A DNA stretch of 64,000 bases from Streptomyces sp. WZ-12 (GCF_028898845.1 NZ_CP118574.1:1426001-1490000); one strand, 5' to 3'; shown: positions 17,591 to 28,974, numbered from the stretch's first letter. The notes: generated from the letters alone by a model not told the origin. A program made the numbers and translations.

Positions 17591-17974
17591 GTGCCCGGTA
17601 TCGACGAGGTGTTGGCCCGCGCGATGGGGATCCCCGGGGTCCAGGGGGCCGGTCTGACCGACTGGACCAGCGGGCTGACACTGGGCACCGCTGGGCGCGC
17701 CCCGCACGGTGACCACGAGGCGGCGGCCGCGGACGCCGCCGAGGTGGTGCAGGCGGTGGCCCGCAACGCCACGTTCGACACCGCGGGCGGGGACGGGGAA
17801 CCGCTGGAGGACCTGATCATCACGGCGGGGAACAGCTACCACCTGATCCGCCTGGTGCCCACCGCCTTCGACAGCCAGACCTGCCTCCACCTCTGGCTGG
17901 ACCGGGCGCAGGCCAACCTCGCCATCGCCCGATTGCGACTGCGGGAGTTGGCGGCGGAGTTGGCGGCGGGCTGA
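17591..17974 (+). CDS. Roadblock/LC7-like small protein, paralogue 1
   Basis: 127 aa starting at GTG 17591 with GGAGGGAG upstream. It is clearly paralogous to the protein at 19428-19802: GLTDWTSGLTLG, LEDLIITAGNSYHLIRLVP and LHLWLDRAQANLAIARLRL align with VDYTSGMALA, IEDMLITLTSQYHIIRPL and YLVLDRKRANLALARHRL. Short alpha/beta proteins of this pattern resemble roadblock/LC7 modules, which in streptomycete conservons act on small GTPases. The specific role is unknown. It opens a four-gene unit. Confidence 0.7.
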   Translation: MPGIDEVLARAMGIPGVQGAGLTDWTSGLTLGTAGRAPHGDHEAAAADAAEVVQAVARNATFDTAGGDGEPLEDLIITAGNSYHLIRLVPTAFDSQTCLHLWLDRAQANLAIARLRLRELAAELAAG

Positions 17975-17982
17975 CACTCGAC

Positions 17983-18834
17983 ATGGCTGGGACACCGCTC
18001 CCGCACCGGGGCCCGATCGGTGACGACGGCCGGTCCGGCCCGTTGGGCCGGTACGCCGCCCAACGGGCCACCGGCGCCCTGCGCGGCCCCGATGGCTGCG
18101 TCTACCTCCACGAGGGCGCGGTCTACTGCGTCGAGTGCCCGGCGGCCCCCGACATCGGGGCCCGGCTCGCGCGGGCCGGCCGGTTGCCGCCGGAGTGCTG
18201 GCGGCGCGCGGAGGCCGCGGCCGGAATGACCCACCAGGGCGGTCAATTCCTGCTGACGCAGGGCTGGTTGACCCGCGGCGAGCTGGAGCTCTGCCAGCTC
18301 GCCGCGCTGCTCGACGCGGCGTGCTTCGTCCTGCCGCCGGCCTCCGGGGCCACCTCCTTCACCCCGGGCGACGCGCACTGGCTGGGGGTGATCCGCCCGG
18401 TCGGCGCGGTCGCGCTGCTGGCCGCGGTGGCGCGACGGCGGGCGCAGCTCGACCGGTTGGGCGCCTGGGCGGCCGCCGACGGCGCGCCGGTGGTGCCGTT
18501 GCCGGCGGAGCAGCCGGGCCACCCGCCCCTGACCGGCCGTCAGCGGCGGCTGCTCGCGCACGCCGACGGGGCGCGCACCCCCGGCCAACTCGCCCATGAG
18601 CTGGGCCAGTCGGCGTTCTGCACCCTGTTGGAGGTGCGGCGGCTGGCCGCGGCCGGGCGGGTGCGGGTGGCGACGGGGCTGCCGCGCCGGCGCCCCGGGG
18701 CCTTCCGGGAAGAGCGGCGGGGCCGGGACGCCGCGGCGGTGTGGCGCCTCCCGGACCCGGGCGTCCTGGAGACCGCGGACCCGGATGTCGCCCTCCTCGT
18801 CCGCCTGCGCACCGCACTGGAGGAGAACCTGTGA
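17983..18834 (+). CDS. DUF4388-like protein with C-terminal winged-helix-like region
   Basis: 283 aa, 8 bp after the previous stop (ATG 17983). The N-terminal part (ATGALRGPDGCVYLHEGAVYCVECP) matches the strand pattern of DUF4388/PATAN-type domains found with roadblock proteins and two-component systems. The middle has helices typical of effector domains (FLLTQGWLTRGELELCQLAALLD). The C-terminal part around residues 190-230 (QRRLLAHADGARTPGQLAHE) is winged-helix-like. No membrane segment. The function is unknown; context suggests a scaffold or regulator for the roadblock proteins. Confidence 0.6.
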   Translation: MAGTPLPHRGPIGDDGRSGPLGRYAAQRATGALRGPDGCVYLHEGAVYCVECPAAPDIGARLARAGRLPPECWRRAEAAAGMTHQGGQFLLTQGWLTRGELELCQLAALLDAACFVLPPASGATSFTPGDAHWLGVIRPVGAVALLAAVARRRAQLDRLGAWAAADGAPVVPLPAEQPGHPPLTGRQRRLLAHADGARTPGQLAHELGQSAFCTLLEVRRLAAAGRVRVATGLPRRRPGAFREERRGRDAAAVWRLPDPGVLETADPDVALLVRLRTALEENL

Positions 18835-18904
18835 ACCCTTGTGAACCCCGCCCATGAGGCGCGTATTCGCACTGCGCGCCAGAAGAAGGAGCGTCAGAAC
18901 ACCG

Positions 18905-19300
18905 ATGACGAGCGAGACCGAGGCGATCGCGTCCGGGATCCGGGACGAACTGCGCGCGCTGCGCGAGCACATCAGGCATCTGCACGGCGGCATGGTGGCG
19001 AGCGCGGACGGGATGGTGATCGCCCATGACCTGCCGGACATCGAACCCGACGGCCTGGCCGCGCTCACCGCCGCGGCCATCGGCGTCGCCAAACGCCTGA
19101 CCGACGCGACCGGGCAGGGCGGGTTCGAGGAGTACCTGACCCGCGGCAGCCGCGGCTACGTCGCGGCGTACGCGGCCGGGAGCCGCGCGGTACTCACGGC
19201 CGTGGCGGGCCCGGAGGCCAACGTGGGCCGGCTCCACCTCCAGGCCCGACGCACCGCCACGCGCATCGCGGCCCTACTCGACACCCCGCCGGGCCGTTAG
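18905..19300 (+). CDS. Roadblock/LC7 domain protein
   Basis: 131 aa from ATG 18905 (AGAAGGAGCG lies 20-odd nt upstream, GAACACCG nearest). The pattern LRALREHIRHLHGGMVASAD then GMVIAHDLPDIEPDGLAALTAAAIGVAKR and YAAGSRAVLTAVAGPEANVGRLHLQARR is the classical roadblock fold, with a Ser-x-Asp-Gly after the first strand. It is longer than paralogues 1 and 4 and more diverged. No GTPase (CvnD-like) gene is adjacent, unlike a conservon. Confidence 0.75.
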   Translation: MTSETEAIASGIRDELRALREHIRHLHGGMVASADGMVIAHDLPDIEPDGLAALTAAAIGVAKRLTDATGQGGFEEYLTRGSRGYVAAYAAGSRAVLTAVAGPEANVGRLHLQARRTATRIAALLDTPPGR

Positions 19301-19427
19301 GCGGCCAGCAACCAGCCTGTGCCGCTCGGCGCTTGGCGACTCTCGGCCGCATCCGCCGACCGTCCCGCACGACCAGCCTGCCGACCGATCCAGCCAGTCC
19401 ACCGAATTCAGTGAAAGGCCCACCCGC

Positions 19428-19802
19428 ATGACGCAGATGGAAACCGCCCTCAGCGAAGCGATGTCCACGATCGAGGGCGCGATAGGTGTTGCGCTGGTCG
19501 ACTACACCAGCGGCATGGCGCTCGCCACGCTCGGCGATCCCCAGACGTTCGACCTCAATGTGGCGGCGGCCGGGAACACCGATGTGGTGCGCGCGAAGTT
19601 GCGCACGATGGAGATGTTGGAACTCAAGGGCGCCATCGAGGACATGCTCATCACGCTGACCTCGCAGTACCACATCATCCGGCCGCTGACGGGCAAGAGC
19701 GGCAACGGTCTCTTCCTGTACCTGGTGTTGGACCGCAAGCGCGCCAACCTCGCGCTGGCGCGCCACCGTCTCGCCCGCCTGGAGGCCGATCTGGAGGTGT
19801 GA
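19428..19802 (+). CDS. Roadblock/LC7-like small protein, paralogue 2
   Basis: 124 aa, ATG 19428, with GTGAAAGG upstream. Segments GAIGVALVDYTSGMALATLG, GAIEDMLITLTSQYHIIRPL and LYLVLDRKRANLALARHRLA align end to end with the gene at 17591. It lies 127 bp after the previous gene and may have its own promoter. It ends 5 bp from the convergent ureD stop. The likely role is a small signalling adaptor (inference). Confidence 0.72.
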   Translation: MTQMETALSEAMSTIEGAIGVALVDYTSGMALATLGDPQTFDLNVAAAGNTDVVRAKLRTMEMLELKGAIEDMLITLTSQYHIIRPLTGKSGNGLFLYLVLDRKRANLALARHRLARLEADLEV

Positions 19803-19807
19803 GCCGC

Positions 19808-20625
19808 TCAGCCGGCCGCGGCCGCGGCCAGCAGTCGACGCAGCGTCAGACCGTCGGGGGCGACCACGGTGGCCAGGGCGGCGGGTCCGGCGAGTGGGGC
19901 CAGGACTCCCTGGCCGGCACCGTCGCCGGCGGCTCCGCCGAGCAACCTCACCTCGGCCGGATGGTCGGCGAACTCCGTTCCGCAGAGGAGGAGTTGGCCG
20001 ACGGCGCGGTGGCCGCCGAGGACCGCGGAGCTGTCCCAGCCGGGGGCTCCGGGGCCGTAGGCGGTCTCCTGGTCGAGGAGGGTGCGGCCGGCCTGGCGGA
20101 CCGTCAGGCGGCTCCGGAGCGCGCCGGTGTGCTCGCCGGCGCGGCCCAGCACCTGTTCCTCGCGGAACACCAGGCTGGCGGTGGGCGCGAGGTCGATGGT
20201 GGTGGTCATCCGCAGGTCGCTGCCCTGGGCGGAGATCAGCGGCTCCGGCAGCCATTCGAGCCGGGCGCCGTCGCCGACCGTCAAGTGAACGTCGTAGGTG
20301 GCCAGTTCGCCGGTCCGGCCGGGCAGTGCGACGGTCGCCGCGGCCGCGGTGATGCGGAGCGAGGTGCCCGGTTCGGCGGTGGCCTCGATGCGCAGCCGGT
20401 CGCCGCCGAGCGGGGCGCTCATGGCACCGACCAGGCAGACCCGGGCCTGGTCGGCGTGCGACTGGACGCGCCGGAGCGCGAACGGGCCGCCGCCGTCCAG
20501 GACCGGCAGCCGGGTGGTGCCGCCCGGCTCGTCGGCGCGGGCGACGATGCGGGCGGTGGCCCGCAGGCCGGCCGCCGGGAGGGCGGTGGCCTGCGGTGCG
20601 GTGGGGAGCGGGAGGGTGCGGGTGG

Positions 20626-20629
<4 letters not shown>
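19808..20629 (-). CDS. ureD: Urease accessory protein UreD (UreH)
   Basis: Scaffold that binds apo-urease with UreF and UreG for nickel delivery. 273 aa. Recognised by position as last gene of ureABCFGD and by UreD features: [26 protein letters not shown] and [23 protein letters not shown], and [12 protein letters not shown] matching the family's W-x-P-x-x-x-I segment. ATG 20629 overlaps the ureG stop by 4 bp (ATGA). A frame extending upstream over ureG is not coding. Confidence 0.9.
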
Positions 20630-21321
<692 letters not shown>

Positions 21322-21383
21322 GGTGACTCCGGTGGTGCGTGGGGCCGCGGGGTGTGCGGCGCGGTGGATGGGTGGGTGGCGGC

Positions 21384-22058
21384 TCAGGACGCGAAGAGCC
21401 GTACCGGCCAGGCGGCGTGCGCTTCGGCGGCGATGTCGAGCAGCGGCGCGGAGGCGGCGGGCAGGGCGTCCGGGCCCTCGGTGACGGCGCGGTGCGCGGC
21501 GTCGGCGCCGGCTTGGGCGACCTGGTCGAGGTCGTCGGCGAGGCGGGCGAGGACGGCGGTGGCGTCGAACGGGTCCAGGCTGAGCAGCCGGACCGCGGCG
21601 GTGGCCGGGCCGCTGATGTTCTCGTAGGCGACCGCGTAGGCGGCGTCCACGGGCGTCAGCCCGGCGGACCGGGCGGCCAGGCCGAGGACGACCGGCTGGT
21701 GGGCGCCGCGCGGGCGGGCCGCGGCCAGCGCGTCGAGCTCGGGCCCCGGCCAGGTGGCGCGGGCGGCCCGCATCATCTGCCGGCCGAGCCGGCGGGCGAC
21801 CTGGCGCAGCGCCGGGACGGGTGTGCGGGCGTCCGCGGCGTCGTCCAGGACGAGCGGGTCCAGACCCGCGGCGGCCGCGGCGGCGAGCCCCGCGGCGACC
21901 AGGCCCGCGGTGTGCAGCCGGCCCCGGCAGAAGGTCGCGAGGGTGGCGGCGTCCTTGATGTGCCCCGCGGTGACGGCCGGTTCGGCGCCGCCCGAGTGGG
22001 CGTGCCCTCCGGCGGGGAACCGGCCGTCGGCGAGGACGAGCAGCGCAGCGCGGCTCAT
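21384..22058 (-). CDS. ureF: Urease accessory protein UreF
   Basis: All-helical chaperone that gates UreG activity on the urease complex. 224 aa. Begins [20 protein letters not shown], matching the UreF start with the conserved FP-x-G-x-x-x-HS-G. The C-terminus [12 protein letters not shown] fits the RLF-x-S ending. Alanine-rich throughout, as in other actinobacterial UreF proteins. It lies between ureC (42 bp) and ureG (62 bp). Confidence 0.93.
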   Translation of the reverse strand: MSRAALLVLADGRFPAGGHAHSGGAEPAVTAGHIKDAATLATFCRGRLHTAGLVAAGLAAAAAAGLDPLVLDDAADARTPVPALRQVARRLGRQMMRAARATWPGPELDALAAARPRGAHQPVVLGLAARSAGLTPVDAAYAVAYENISGPATAAVRLLSLDPFDATAVLARLADDLDQVAQAGADAAHRAVTEGPDALPAASAPLLDIAAEAHAAWPVRLFAS

Positions 22059-22100
22059 CGATGGTGCTCCGGATCGTGTCGTGACGTCATGAACGGTACG

Positions 22101-23822
22101 TCAGAAGAGGAAGTACCGCTGGGCCATGGGGAGTTCGGCGGCGGGGGCCGGCTCGACCACCTCGTCGTCGATGGTCACCGTGAAGGTGTCGGGGTCGACA
22201 TGGACGCGCGGCAGGGCGTCGTTGTTGCGCATGTCGGCCTTCTTGACACCGCGGGTGGAACGGATGGCCTCGAAGGACTTCGCCAGCGGGAGGCGCTCGG
22301 GGAGGTCGTCCTCGATGGCCTGCTGGGAGACGAAGTTGAACGAGTTGCTGCCCGGGGCCTTGCCGGTGGCGCCGAACATCGGGCGGGGCAGGATCGGCTG
22401 CGGGGTGGGGATGGACGCGTTGGCGTCGCCCATCTGCGCGTAGGCGATCTGGCCGCCCTTGATGACCAGTTGGGGCTTGACGCCGAAGAACGCCGGGTCC
22501 CACAGCACGAGGTCGGCCAGCTTGCCGCTCTCGACCGAGCCGACGACGTGGTCGATGCCCTGGGCGAGGGCCGCGTTGATGGTGTATTTCGCGACGTACC
22601 GCTGGGCGCGGTGGTTGTCGGCCCGGCCGTCGCCGGGCAGGGCGCCCCGGCGGCGCTTCATGACGTGCGCGGTCTGCCAGGTGCGCAGCACGACCTCGCC
22701 GATCCGGCCCATGGCCTGGGCGTCGGAGGACATGATCGAGATGGCGCCGAGGTCGTGCAGGATGTCCTCGGCGGCGATGGTGGAGGGCCGGATCCGGGAC
22801 TCGGCGAAGGCCAGGTCCTCCGGGACCGCCGGGTTGAGGTGGTGACAGACCATCAGCATGTCGAGGTGTTCCTCGACGGTGTTGACGGTGTGCGGCCGCG
22901 TGGGGTTGGTGGACGCGGGCAGCACGTTGGGCTCGGAGACCATCGCGATCATGTCGGGTGCGTGGCCGCCGCCGGCGCCCTCGACGTGGAACGCGTGGAG
23001 GGAGCGGCCGGCGATGGCGGCGATGGTGTCGCCGAGGAATCCGGCCTCGTTGAGGGTGTCGGTGTGGATCGCGAGCTGGGCGCCGCTCTCCTCACAGATC
23101 GACAGGCAGGCGTCGAGGACGGCGGGGGTGGCGCCCCAGTCCTCGTGAATCTTGAACCCGAGGACGCCGGCGCGCAGTTGGTCGCGCATCGACGGCAGGG
23201 ACATGGTGTTGCCCTTGCCGAGCAGCCCGACGTTGACGGGGACGTTGTCCATGCCCTCGAAGAGCCGGGCGATGTGCCAGGCACCGGGGGTGATGGTGGT
23301 GGCCTTGCTGCCCTCGGCGGGGCCGGTGCCGCCGCCGACCAGGGTGGTGACGCCGGAGGCCAGCGCCTCGTCCGCCTGCTGGGGGCAGATGAAGTGGACG
23401 TGGGTGTCGATGCCGCCGGCGGTGAGGATCTTGCCGTTGCCCGCGATGACCTCGGTCTCCGGGCCGATGACCAGGTCGGGGTGGACACCGTCCATGGTGT
23501 CGGGGTTACCGGCCTTGCCCAGCGCGGTGATCCGGCCGTCCCGGATGCCCACGTCGGCCTTGACGATGCCCCAGTGGTCGAGCACCACGGCGCCGGTGAT
23601 CACGGTGTCCGGGGCACCCTCGGCGCGGGTGACGCGGGACTGGCCCATCGACTCGCGGATGACCTTGCCGCCGCCGAAGACCGCCTCGTCACCGGCCCGG
23701 CCGGGGCCGCCGGAGCGGTCCTCGCTGATCTCGATGACCAGGTCGGTGTCGGCGAGCCGGATCCGGTCGCCGGCCGTGGGGCCGAACAGGTCGGCGTATT
23801 CCTGGCGCGTCAGTTCAGCCAT
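22101..23822 (-). CDS. ureC: Urease alpha subunit (catalytic)
   Basis: Nickel amidohydrolase that splits urea into ammonia and carbamate. 573 aa, the standard length. Ligands seen are [11 protein letters not shown] (HxH), the carbamylated Lys in [23 protein letters not shown], the flap MVCHHLNP and the Asp in [17 protein letters not shown] 23822 lies 8 bp inside the ureB end, so UreB and UreC are translationally coupled. A longer frame to 23843 exists but would start inside ureB. Confidence 0.97.
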   Translation of the reverse strand: MAELTRQEYADLFGPTAGDRIRLADTDLVIEISEDRSGGPGRAGDEAVFGGGKVIRESMGQSRVTRAEGAPDTVITGAVVLDHWGIVKADVGIRDGRITALGKAGNPDTMDGVHPDLVIGPETEVIAGNGKILTAGGIDTHVHFICPQQADEALASGVTTLVGGGTGPAEGSKATTITPGAWHIARLFEGMDNVPVNVGLLGKGNTMSLPSMRDQLRAGVLGFKIHEDWGATPAVLDACLSICEESGAQLAIHTDTLNEAGFLGDTIAAIAGRSLHAFHVEGAGGGHAPDMIAMVSEPNVLPASTNPTRPHTVNTVEEHLDMLMVCHHLNPAVPEDLAFAESRIRPSTIAAEDILHDLGAISIMSSDAQAMGRIGEVVLRTWQTAHVMKRRRGALPGDGRADNHRAQRYVAKYTINAALAQGIDHVVGSVESGKLADLVLWDPAFFGVKPQLVIKGGQIAYAQMGDANASIPTPQPILPRPMFGATGKAPGSNSFNFVSQQAIEDDLPERLPLAKSFEAIRSTRGVKKADMRNNDALPRVHVDPDTFTVTIDDEVVEPAPAAELPMAQRYFLF

Positions 23823-24126
23823 CGAGAGGACCTCCGGTCTCACCGCGCAGCCCGACGACGATCCGCTTGCCCGCGATGGGGACCAGCTCGACCTCGGTGG
23901 GGATGCCGGGCTCGAAGCGCACGGCGGAGCCGGCCGCGACGTTCAGCCGCAGGCCGTGCGCGGCCGCGCGGTCGAAGTCGAGGCCGGGGTTGGCCTCGGC
24001 GAAGTGGTAGTGGGAGCCGACCTGGACTGGGCGGTCGGCGGAGTTGAGGACGGTCATGCGCGTGAGGGGGAGGCCTTCGTTGAGGCGCACCGGCTCGTCG
24101 GCGTAGAGGATCTGTCCCGGGATCAT
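23815..24126 (-). CDS. ureB: Urease beta subunit
   Basis: Structural subunit of the (UreA-UreB-UreC)3 complex. 103 aa beginning [18 protein letters not shown], with [20 protein letters not shown] and a C-terminal IVVGLRGE typical of UreB. ATG 24126 lies 17 bp from the ureA stop. It is separate from ureA, unlike fused UreAB proteins. Confidence 0.95.
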   Translation of the reverse strand: MIPGQILYADEPVRLNEGLPLTRMTVLNSADRPVQVGSHYHFAEANPGLDFDRAAAHGLRLNVAAGSAVRFEPGIPTEVELVPIAGKRIVVGLRGETGGPLDG

Positions 24127-24143
24127 TTTCTGCGCTCCCGTGG

Positions 24144-24446
24144 TCAGTTGATGGGTTCGTGAACGGTGACGAGCTTCGTGCCGTCGGGGAAGGTGGCCTC
24201 GACCTGAACGTCGTGGATCATCTCCGGGACGCCGTCCATGACGTCGTCGCGGGTGAGCACCCTGCGCCCGGAGGACATCAGCTCGGCGACGGTGCGGCCG
24301 TCCCGCGCGCCTTCGAGGATGTGCACCGTCAACAGGGCGATGGCTTCCGGGTGGTTGAGCTTCACACCCCGGGCCCGCCGCTTTTCGGCCACGTCTGCCG
24401 CCACATGAATCAACAACCGTTCCTGCTCATGCGGGGTCAGTTGCAT
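24144..24446 (-). CDS. ureA: Urease gamma subunit
   Basis: First gene of the operon. 100 aa beginning [20 protein letters not shown], with [27 protein letters not shown] and [20 protein letters not shown], all diagnostic of UreA. ATG 24446 was chosen over an upstream ATG at 24470 because it gives the conserved N-terminus. The operon runs ureA-B-C-F-G-D with gaps of at most 62 bp and no nickel transporter in the window. Confidence 0.96.
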   Translation of the reverse strand: MQLTPHEQERLLIHVAADVAEKRRARGVKLNHPEAIALLTVHILEGARDGRTVAELMSSGRRVLTRDDVMDGVPEMIHDVQVEATFPDGTKLVTVHEPIN

Positions 24447-25913
<1,467 letters not shown>

Positions 25914-25970
25914 CGCCCCGGAGGCACTGACGGACGCGGCCCCCCGCGGCCGCCCCGCGCTCCACCGAGG

Positions 25971-26285
25971 TCATCCCTCCCGACCCGGTCGCCGATCCCC
26001 GGCGGCCGGGTCGCGGTGTTCCGCGGCGATCCCGAAGCGGCGGCGTTCGCCCGGAGCGGACGGCAGGGGCCGCACGGACGAGACCGTGCTGATCACCTGG
26101 TCCCGTTCCTCGGCCTGCTCGCTCCGCCCCCACTCCTCAAGTCGTTCCAGGTCAGCGGCGGACACCAGCGCCGCCAGGGGCTTGCCGTGGCGGGTGACGA
26201 CCACCCGCTCACCGCCGTAGACGACGCGGTTGATCAGATCCGCGAGCTCGGCCCGGGCTTGCGTCACCGGAATTTCGTAGGCCAT
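25971..26285 (-). CDS. Phd/YefM-family antitoxin-like protein (no toxin alongside)
   Basis: 104 aa. [20 protein letters not shown] and [20 protein letters not shown] are the typical Phd/YefM DNA-binding N-domain. The C-terminal half is charged and probably disordered ([14 protein letters not shown]), as in antitoxins that neutralise a partner. No RelE-, YoeB- or Doc-type gene follows on the minus strand; downstream is the M28 gene on the other strand. It is divergent from clpP with a TGTACA palindrome between, so it may be an orphan autoregulator or a regulator of clpP. Confidence 0.82.
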   Translation of the reverse strand: MAYEIPVTQARAELADLINRVVYGGERVVVTRHGKPLAALVSAADLERLEEWGRSEQAEERDQVISTVSSVRPLPSAPGERRRFGIAAEHRDPAAGDRRPGREG

Positions 26286-26302
26286 GCTCCCATTCTAACG
26301 GG

Positions 26303-26319
26303 ATGTACGTCCTGTACAT
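26303..26319. promoter_or_regulatory. TGTACA-type palindrome, probable Phd/YefM operator
   Basis: ATGTAC-GTCCT-GTACAT is a perfect 6-bp inverted repeat with a 5-nt spacer, 17 bp upstream of the Phd-like start and 25 bp upstream of clpP. E. coli YefM binds sites with the core TGTACA, and TGTACA is present at 26313-26318. Confidence 0.6.
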
Positions 26320-26344
26320 TTTTTACAGACGGAAGGGAGCAGTC

Positions 26345-26980
26345 ATGCTGCGGTCGACGGCCCGCTACGTCCTGCCGGAGTTCACCGAGCGCACCAGCTA
26401 CGGGACCCGGACCCTGGACCCCTACTCCAAGCTGCTCGACGAGCGGATCGTCTTCCTGGGCACGCCCATCGACGACGCCTCCGCCAACGACGTGATGGCG
26501 CAGTTCGTGCACCTCGAACACGCCGCGCCGGACCGGGACATCTCGCTCTACATCAACTCCCCCGGCGGCTCGTTCACCGCGATGTGCGCGATCTACGACA
26601 CGATGCGCTTCGTCTCCTGTGACGTGGAGACGATCTGCCTGGGCCAGGCGGCCTCCGCGGCCGCGGTGCTGCTGGCCGCCGGCACTCCGGGGAAGCGGCT
26701 GGCGCTGCCGCACGCCCGGGTGATGATCCATCAACCCGCGCTCGGCGAGGCGGTCCAGGGCCAGGCCGACGACCTGCAGATCCGGGCCGAGGAGTTGCTG
26801 CGTACCCGCGACAAACTGGAGGAGATGCTGACCGAGCACACCGGGCAGCCCCGCGCGCGGATCGCCGCGGACACCGAGCGGGACACCTTCTTCGACGCCC
26901 CCGCCGCCCTGGAGTACGGGCTCATCGACGCCCTCACCCACGGCCACAAGCACGCCGGGCCCTCGCCCCTGGGGAGGTGA
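26345..26980 (+). CDS. clpP: ClpP-family ATP-dependent protease subunit (orphan)
   Basis: Serine peptidase barrel subunit for Clp ATPases. 211 aa. [39 protein letters not shown], nucleophile Ser in [14 protein letters not shown], His in [10 protein letters not shown], and an Asp in [22 protein letters not shown] complete the triad. ATG 26345 has GGAAGGGA upstream; an in-frame ATG at 26303 lies in the operator. It resembles the accessory ClpP3/4 group, but only one clpP is present, so it probably partners a distant paralogue. The next gene starts 7 bp after its stop. Confidence 0.9.
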   Translation: MLRSTARYVLPEFTERTSYGTRTLDPYSKLLDERIVFLGTPIDDASANDVMAQFVHLEHAAPDRDISLYINSPGGSFTAMCAIYDTMRFVSCDVETICLGQAASAAAVLLAAGTPGKRLALPHARVMIHQPALGEAVQGQADDLQIRAEELLRTRDKLEEMLTEHTGQPRARIAADTERDTFFDAPAALEYGLIDALTHGHKHAGPSPLGR

Positions 26981-26987
26981 GGTTCCG

Positions 26988-27293
26988 GTGCTGCCGGAAC
27001 TGCCGCCGCTGCCGGCCCTCACCCGGGCCGAAGGCCGGTTGGTCGACTGCTACTTGGAGGTCCTGGACCTCCTGGGCCGGATCAACCCGGCCCGCGGTAC
27101 CACCACTTACCAGGGCCTGCGCGCCGCCCAGGCCCTGGTAAGCAAGTCCACCGAGCTACGGGAGGCGCTGGCCCTGATGCACGACCGCGGGGAGAGCGAA
27201 CTGCACAGCGCGACCCTCGGCCGGGCGCTGCGGGTGCTGGACGGGGAGCGCCGGGCGCGGCGGGTGACCGTGCCGCCGCGGGAGGAGCCCTGA
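26988..27293 (+). CDS. Hypothetical helical protein cotranscribed with clpP
   Basis: 101 aa, GTG 26988, GGGGAGG upstream within the clpP end. Predicted mostly helical (AEGRLVDCYLEVLDLLGRI; LRAAQALVSKSTELREALAL) with a basic C-terminus (GERRARRVTVPP). I do not recognise the family. Tight linkage to clpP suggests an adaptor or regulator of that peptidase (inference). Confidence 0.6.
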   Translation: MLPELPPLPALTRAEGRLVDCYLEVLDLLGRINPARGTTTYQGLRAAQALVSKSTELREALALMHDRGESELHSATLGRALRVLDGERRARRVTVPPREEP

Positions 27294-27709
27294 TCCGACC
27301 GTCGCGGGGCGCGCCCGCGGGAGTCGTACGGGCCCTCGCGCGGGGCGCGTCACGGGGGTACGGGCCGGGCGCTTTGGGGACACGTACGACGCGTTGGTGC
27401 ACAGACGGCGTAGCGGGCGGGGCTACGGTAAGGGGGCGAGGAATTGCGCGAGTTGCCGGAATTTCCCGCCCCCCTTGGGTTTCGACGCTGGTCCCGGGCC
27501 CGCCGACGCGCCGACCGCCGGGCCGTTAAGAACAAATCCACCCATTCACACTAAACGTGACCAATGTCACACACTGCAATTTCAGCTCGGAAATCGGGTG
27601 GGTGGTGCGTGACGATCCCTTCGACGACAAGCCCCCGCCACAGCGACGGGGCGGTCCGGACCAGCGGCGACCATCGCGGTCCGGATCACCGGCTGACGAA
27701 GGGTTGCGC
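27294..27709. other. 416-bp leader region before the NlpC/P60 gene
   Basis: No gene is supported. It contains a Crp-like dyad at 27556-27571 and a comparatively A/T-rich stretch (27530-27600), then 110 nt of untranslated leader with no recognisable riboswitch. I looked for a ydaO-type element, common ahead of such hydrolases, and could not identify one. Confidence 0.5.
27556..27571. promoter_or_regulatory. Crp-like binding site upstream of the NlpC/P60 hydrolase
   Basis: CGTGACCAATGTCACA holds the perfect dyad GTGAC-N4-GTCAC, equal to GTGA-N6-TCAC, the Crp spacing. Streptomyces Crp is known to bind similar sites upstream of cell-wall lytic genes such as rpfA. The start codon is about 140 bp downstream. 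Confidence 0.55.
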
Positions 27710-28183
27710 ATGGCTATGCGCATGCAGAAGCCGCACCTCCTGGTGCGTGCCGGCACCGTCTCCGCACTCACTCTGGTCACCCTGGGCGGTCCCGCACCGG
27801 CCCCGGGCGCGGCCGCGGAGCCCGAATTAGCCTCCGTCTCCACCAAGGCCCTGCGGATCGCCGCCTCCAAGGAGGGAGCCCCGTACCGGTGGGGGGCCCA
27901 AGGGCCGAACGCCTTCGACTGCTCGGGGCTGACGCTCTACTCCTACCGGCGCGCCGGACGGGCCCTGCCGCGCACCGCGGCGCAGCAGTACCGGCACACC
28001 GAGCACGTCTCGCGCTCCGCCCGCCGGGGCGGCGACCTGGTCTTCTTCCACGCCGGCAGCGGCATTTACCACGTCGGCATCTACGCCGGCGAGGACCGGA
28101 TCTGGCACGCGCCCAAGGCCGGCGCGGTGGTCCGGCTGGAGCGGATCTGGAGCCGCACCGTCTGGTACGGGCGGGTGCGCTGA
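27710..28183 (+). CDS. Secreted NlpC/P60 peptidoglycan endopeptidase
   Basis: Cysteine peptidase that cuts stem peptides. 157 aa from ATG 27710 (MAMRMQKPHLLVRAGT), with a signal peptide ending near PGAAAEPE. The catalytic domain has Cys in NAFDCSGLTLYSY, His in GIYHVGIYAG and a third polar residue in RIWHAPKAGAVV, plus the RGGDLVFFH strand. There is no LysM, SH3 or coiled-coil region, so it is a minimal enzyme. The frame is open upstream to 27557, but those residues are low-complexity and lack a signal peptide. Confidence 0.88.
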   Translation: MAMRMQKPHLLVRAGTVSALTLVTLGGPAPAPGAAAEPELASVSTKALRIAASKEGAPYRWGAQGPNAFDCSGLTLYSYRRAGRALPRTAAQQYRHTEHVSRSARRGGDLVFFHAGSGIYHVGIYAGEDRIWHAPKAGAVVRLERIWSRTVWYGRVR

Positions 28184-28269
28184 CCGGGAGACGCCGACGG
28201 CCGGTCAACTGTCAGTGGGGCTCGGTAAGTTGGCGGTGGGGTCGGGAAGACGTTGCCGTCACGGTGTGG

Positions 28270-28698
28270 TCATCGGGAGGTGGTGGGCGGCCAAGGCACC
28301 GTTACCCAGACCGTCTTGCCACCGGCGGTGGGTTCGACCCAGAGTCGTCCGCCGCGTTCCGCGGCCAGGGAGCGGATGATGACCAGGCCCCGGCCGTTGT
28401 CCTGCTGCACCGCGGCGGGCAGCCGCCGCGGTGGGCGGGACTGGCCGTCGGCGACGCCCAGGCACAGCCGTTCGTCGCGGTCCAGGCGGAGCGCGACGGT
28501 GAAGTGCGGGGAGCAGCCGCGGGTGTGCTGGACGGCGTTGGTGGCGAGTTCGGAGACCATCAGGACGAGGTCGTCGACGGCCGCCGCGTCGGGCGGTAGG
28601 CCCCATTGGACGAGGACGTCCCGGACGTGTCCCCGGGCCGCGGCGACCGAGGCGTCCAGGCTCGGCAGCGTGCGGGTGGATTCCTGGTGGTCTGCCAT
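28270..28698 (-). CDS. RsbW-like anti-sigma/serine kinase (HATPase_c)
   Basis: 142-aa cytoplasmic ATP-binding regulatory protein. N-box VLMVSELATNAVQHTRG and the G-box stretch DNGRGLVIIRSLAAERGG are the GHKL fold signatures. No histidine phosphorylation domain. Streptomyces encodes dozens of such proteins that bind sigma factors or anti-anti-sigma factors. No partner is adjacent. ATG 28698 chosen because it gives the typical start before LPSLDASVAAARGHVRDVL. Confidence 0.85.
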   Translation of the reverse strand: MADHQESTRTLPSLDASVAAARGHVRDVLVQWGLPPDAAAVDDLVLMVSELATNAVQHTRGCSPHFTVALRLDRDERLCLGVADGQSRPPRRLPAAVQQDNGRGLVIIRSLAAERGGRLWVEPTAGGKTVWVTVPWPPTTSR

Positions 28699-28974
28699 GA
28701 CGACGCCGTCCCTTTCCCACCGAGGCGCGGCCGTGACCCACGGGGAAACGCGCTTCCCGGCCGGGGCCCGACGTCCTCGGATGTGTACTGTGCGCCAGAC
28801 TGCCACCCATGCTGCCGGTGTGGCGGGTGATCACCCAAGATATCCAGAGTTCTCTCGCCGTGCGCTCACCTGATGCGGTGAACTCTGGTGCGGTGAACGG
28901 CGTTTGGGGTGTATGGGGCGCCAGGGGCGGCGGCGCGGCCGGTGTGACCGTGACACCGGTGCCGCCGGGCGGCG

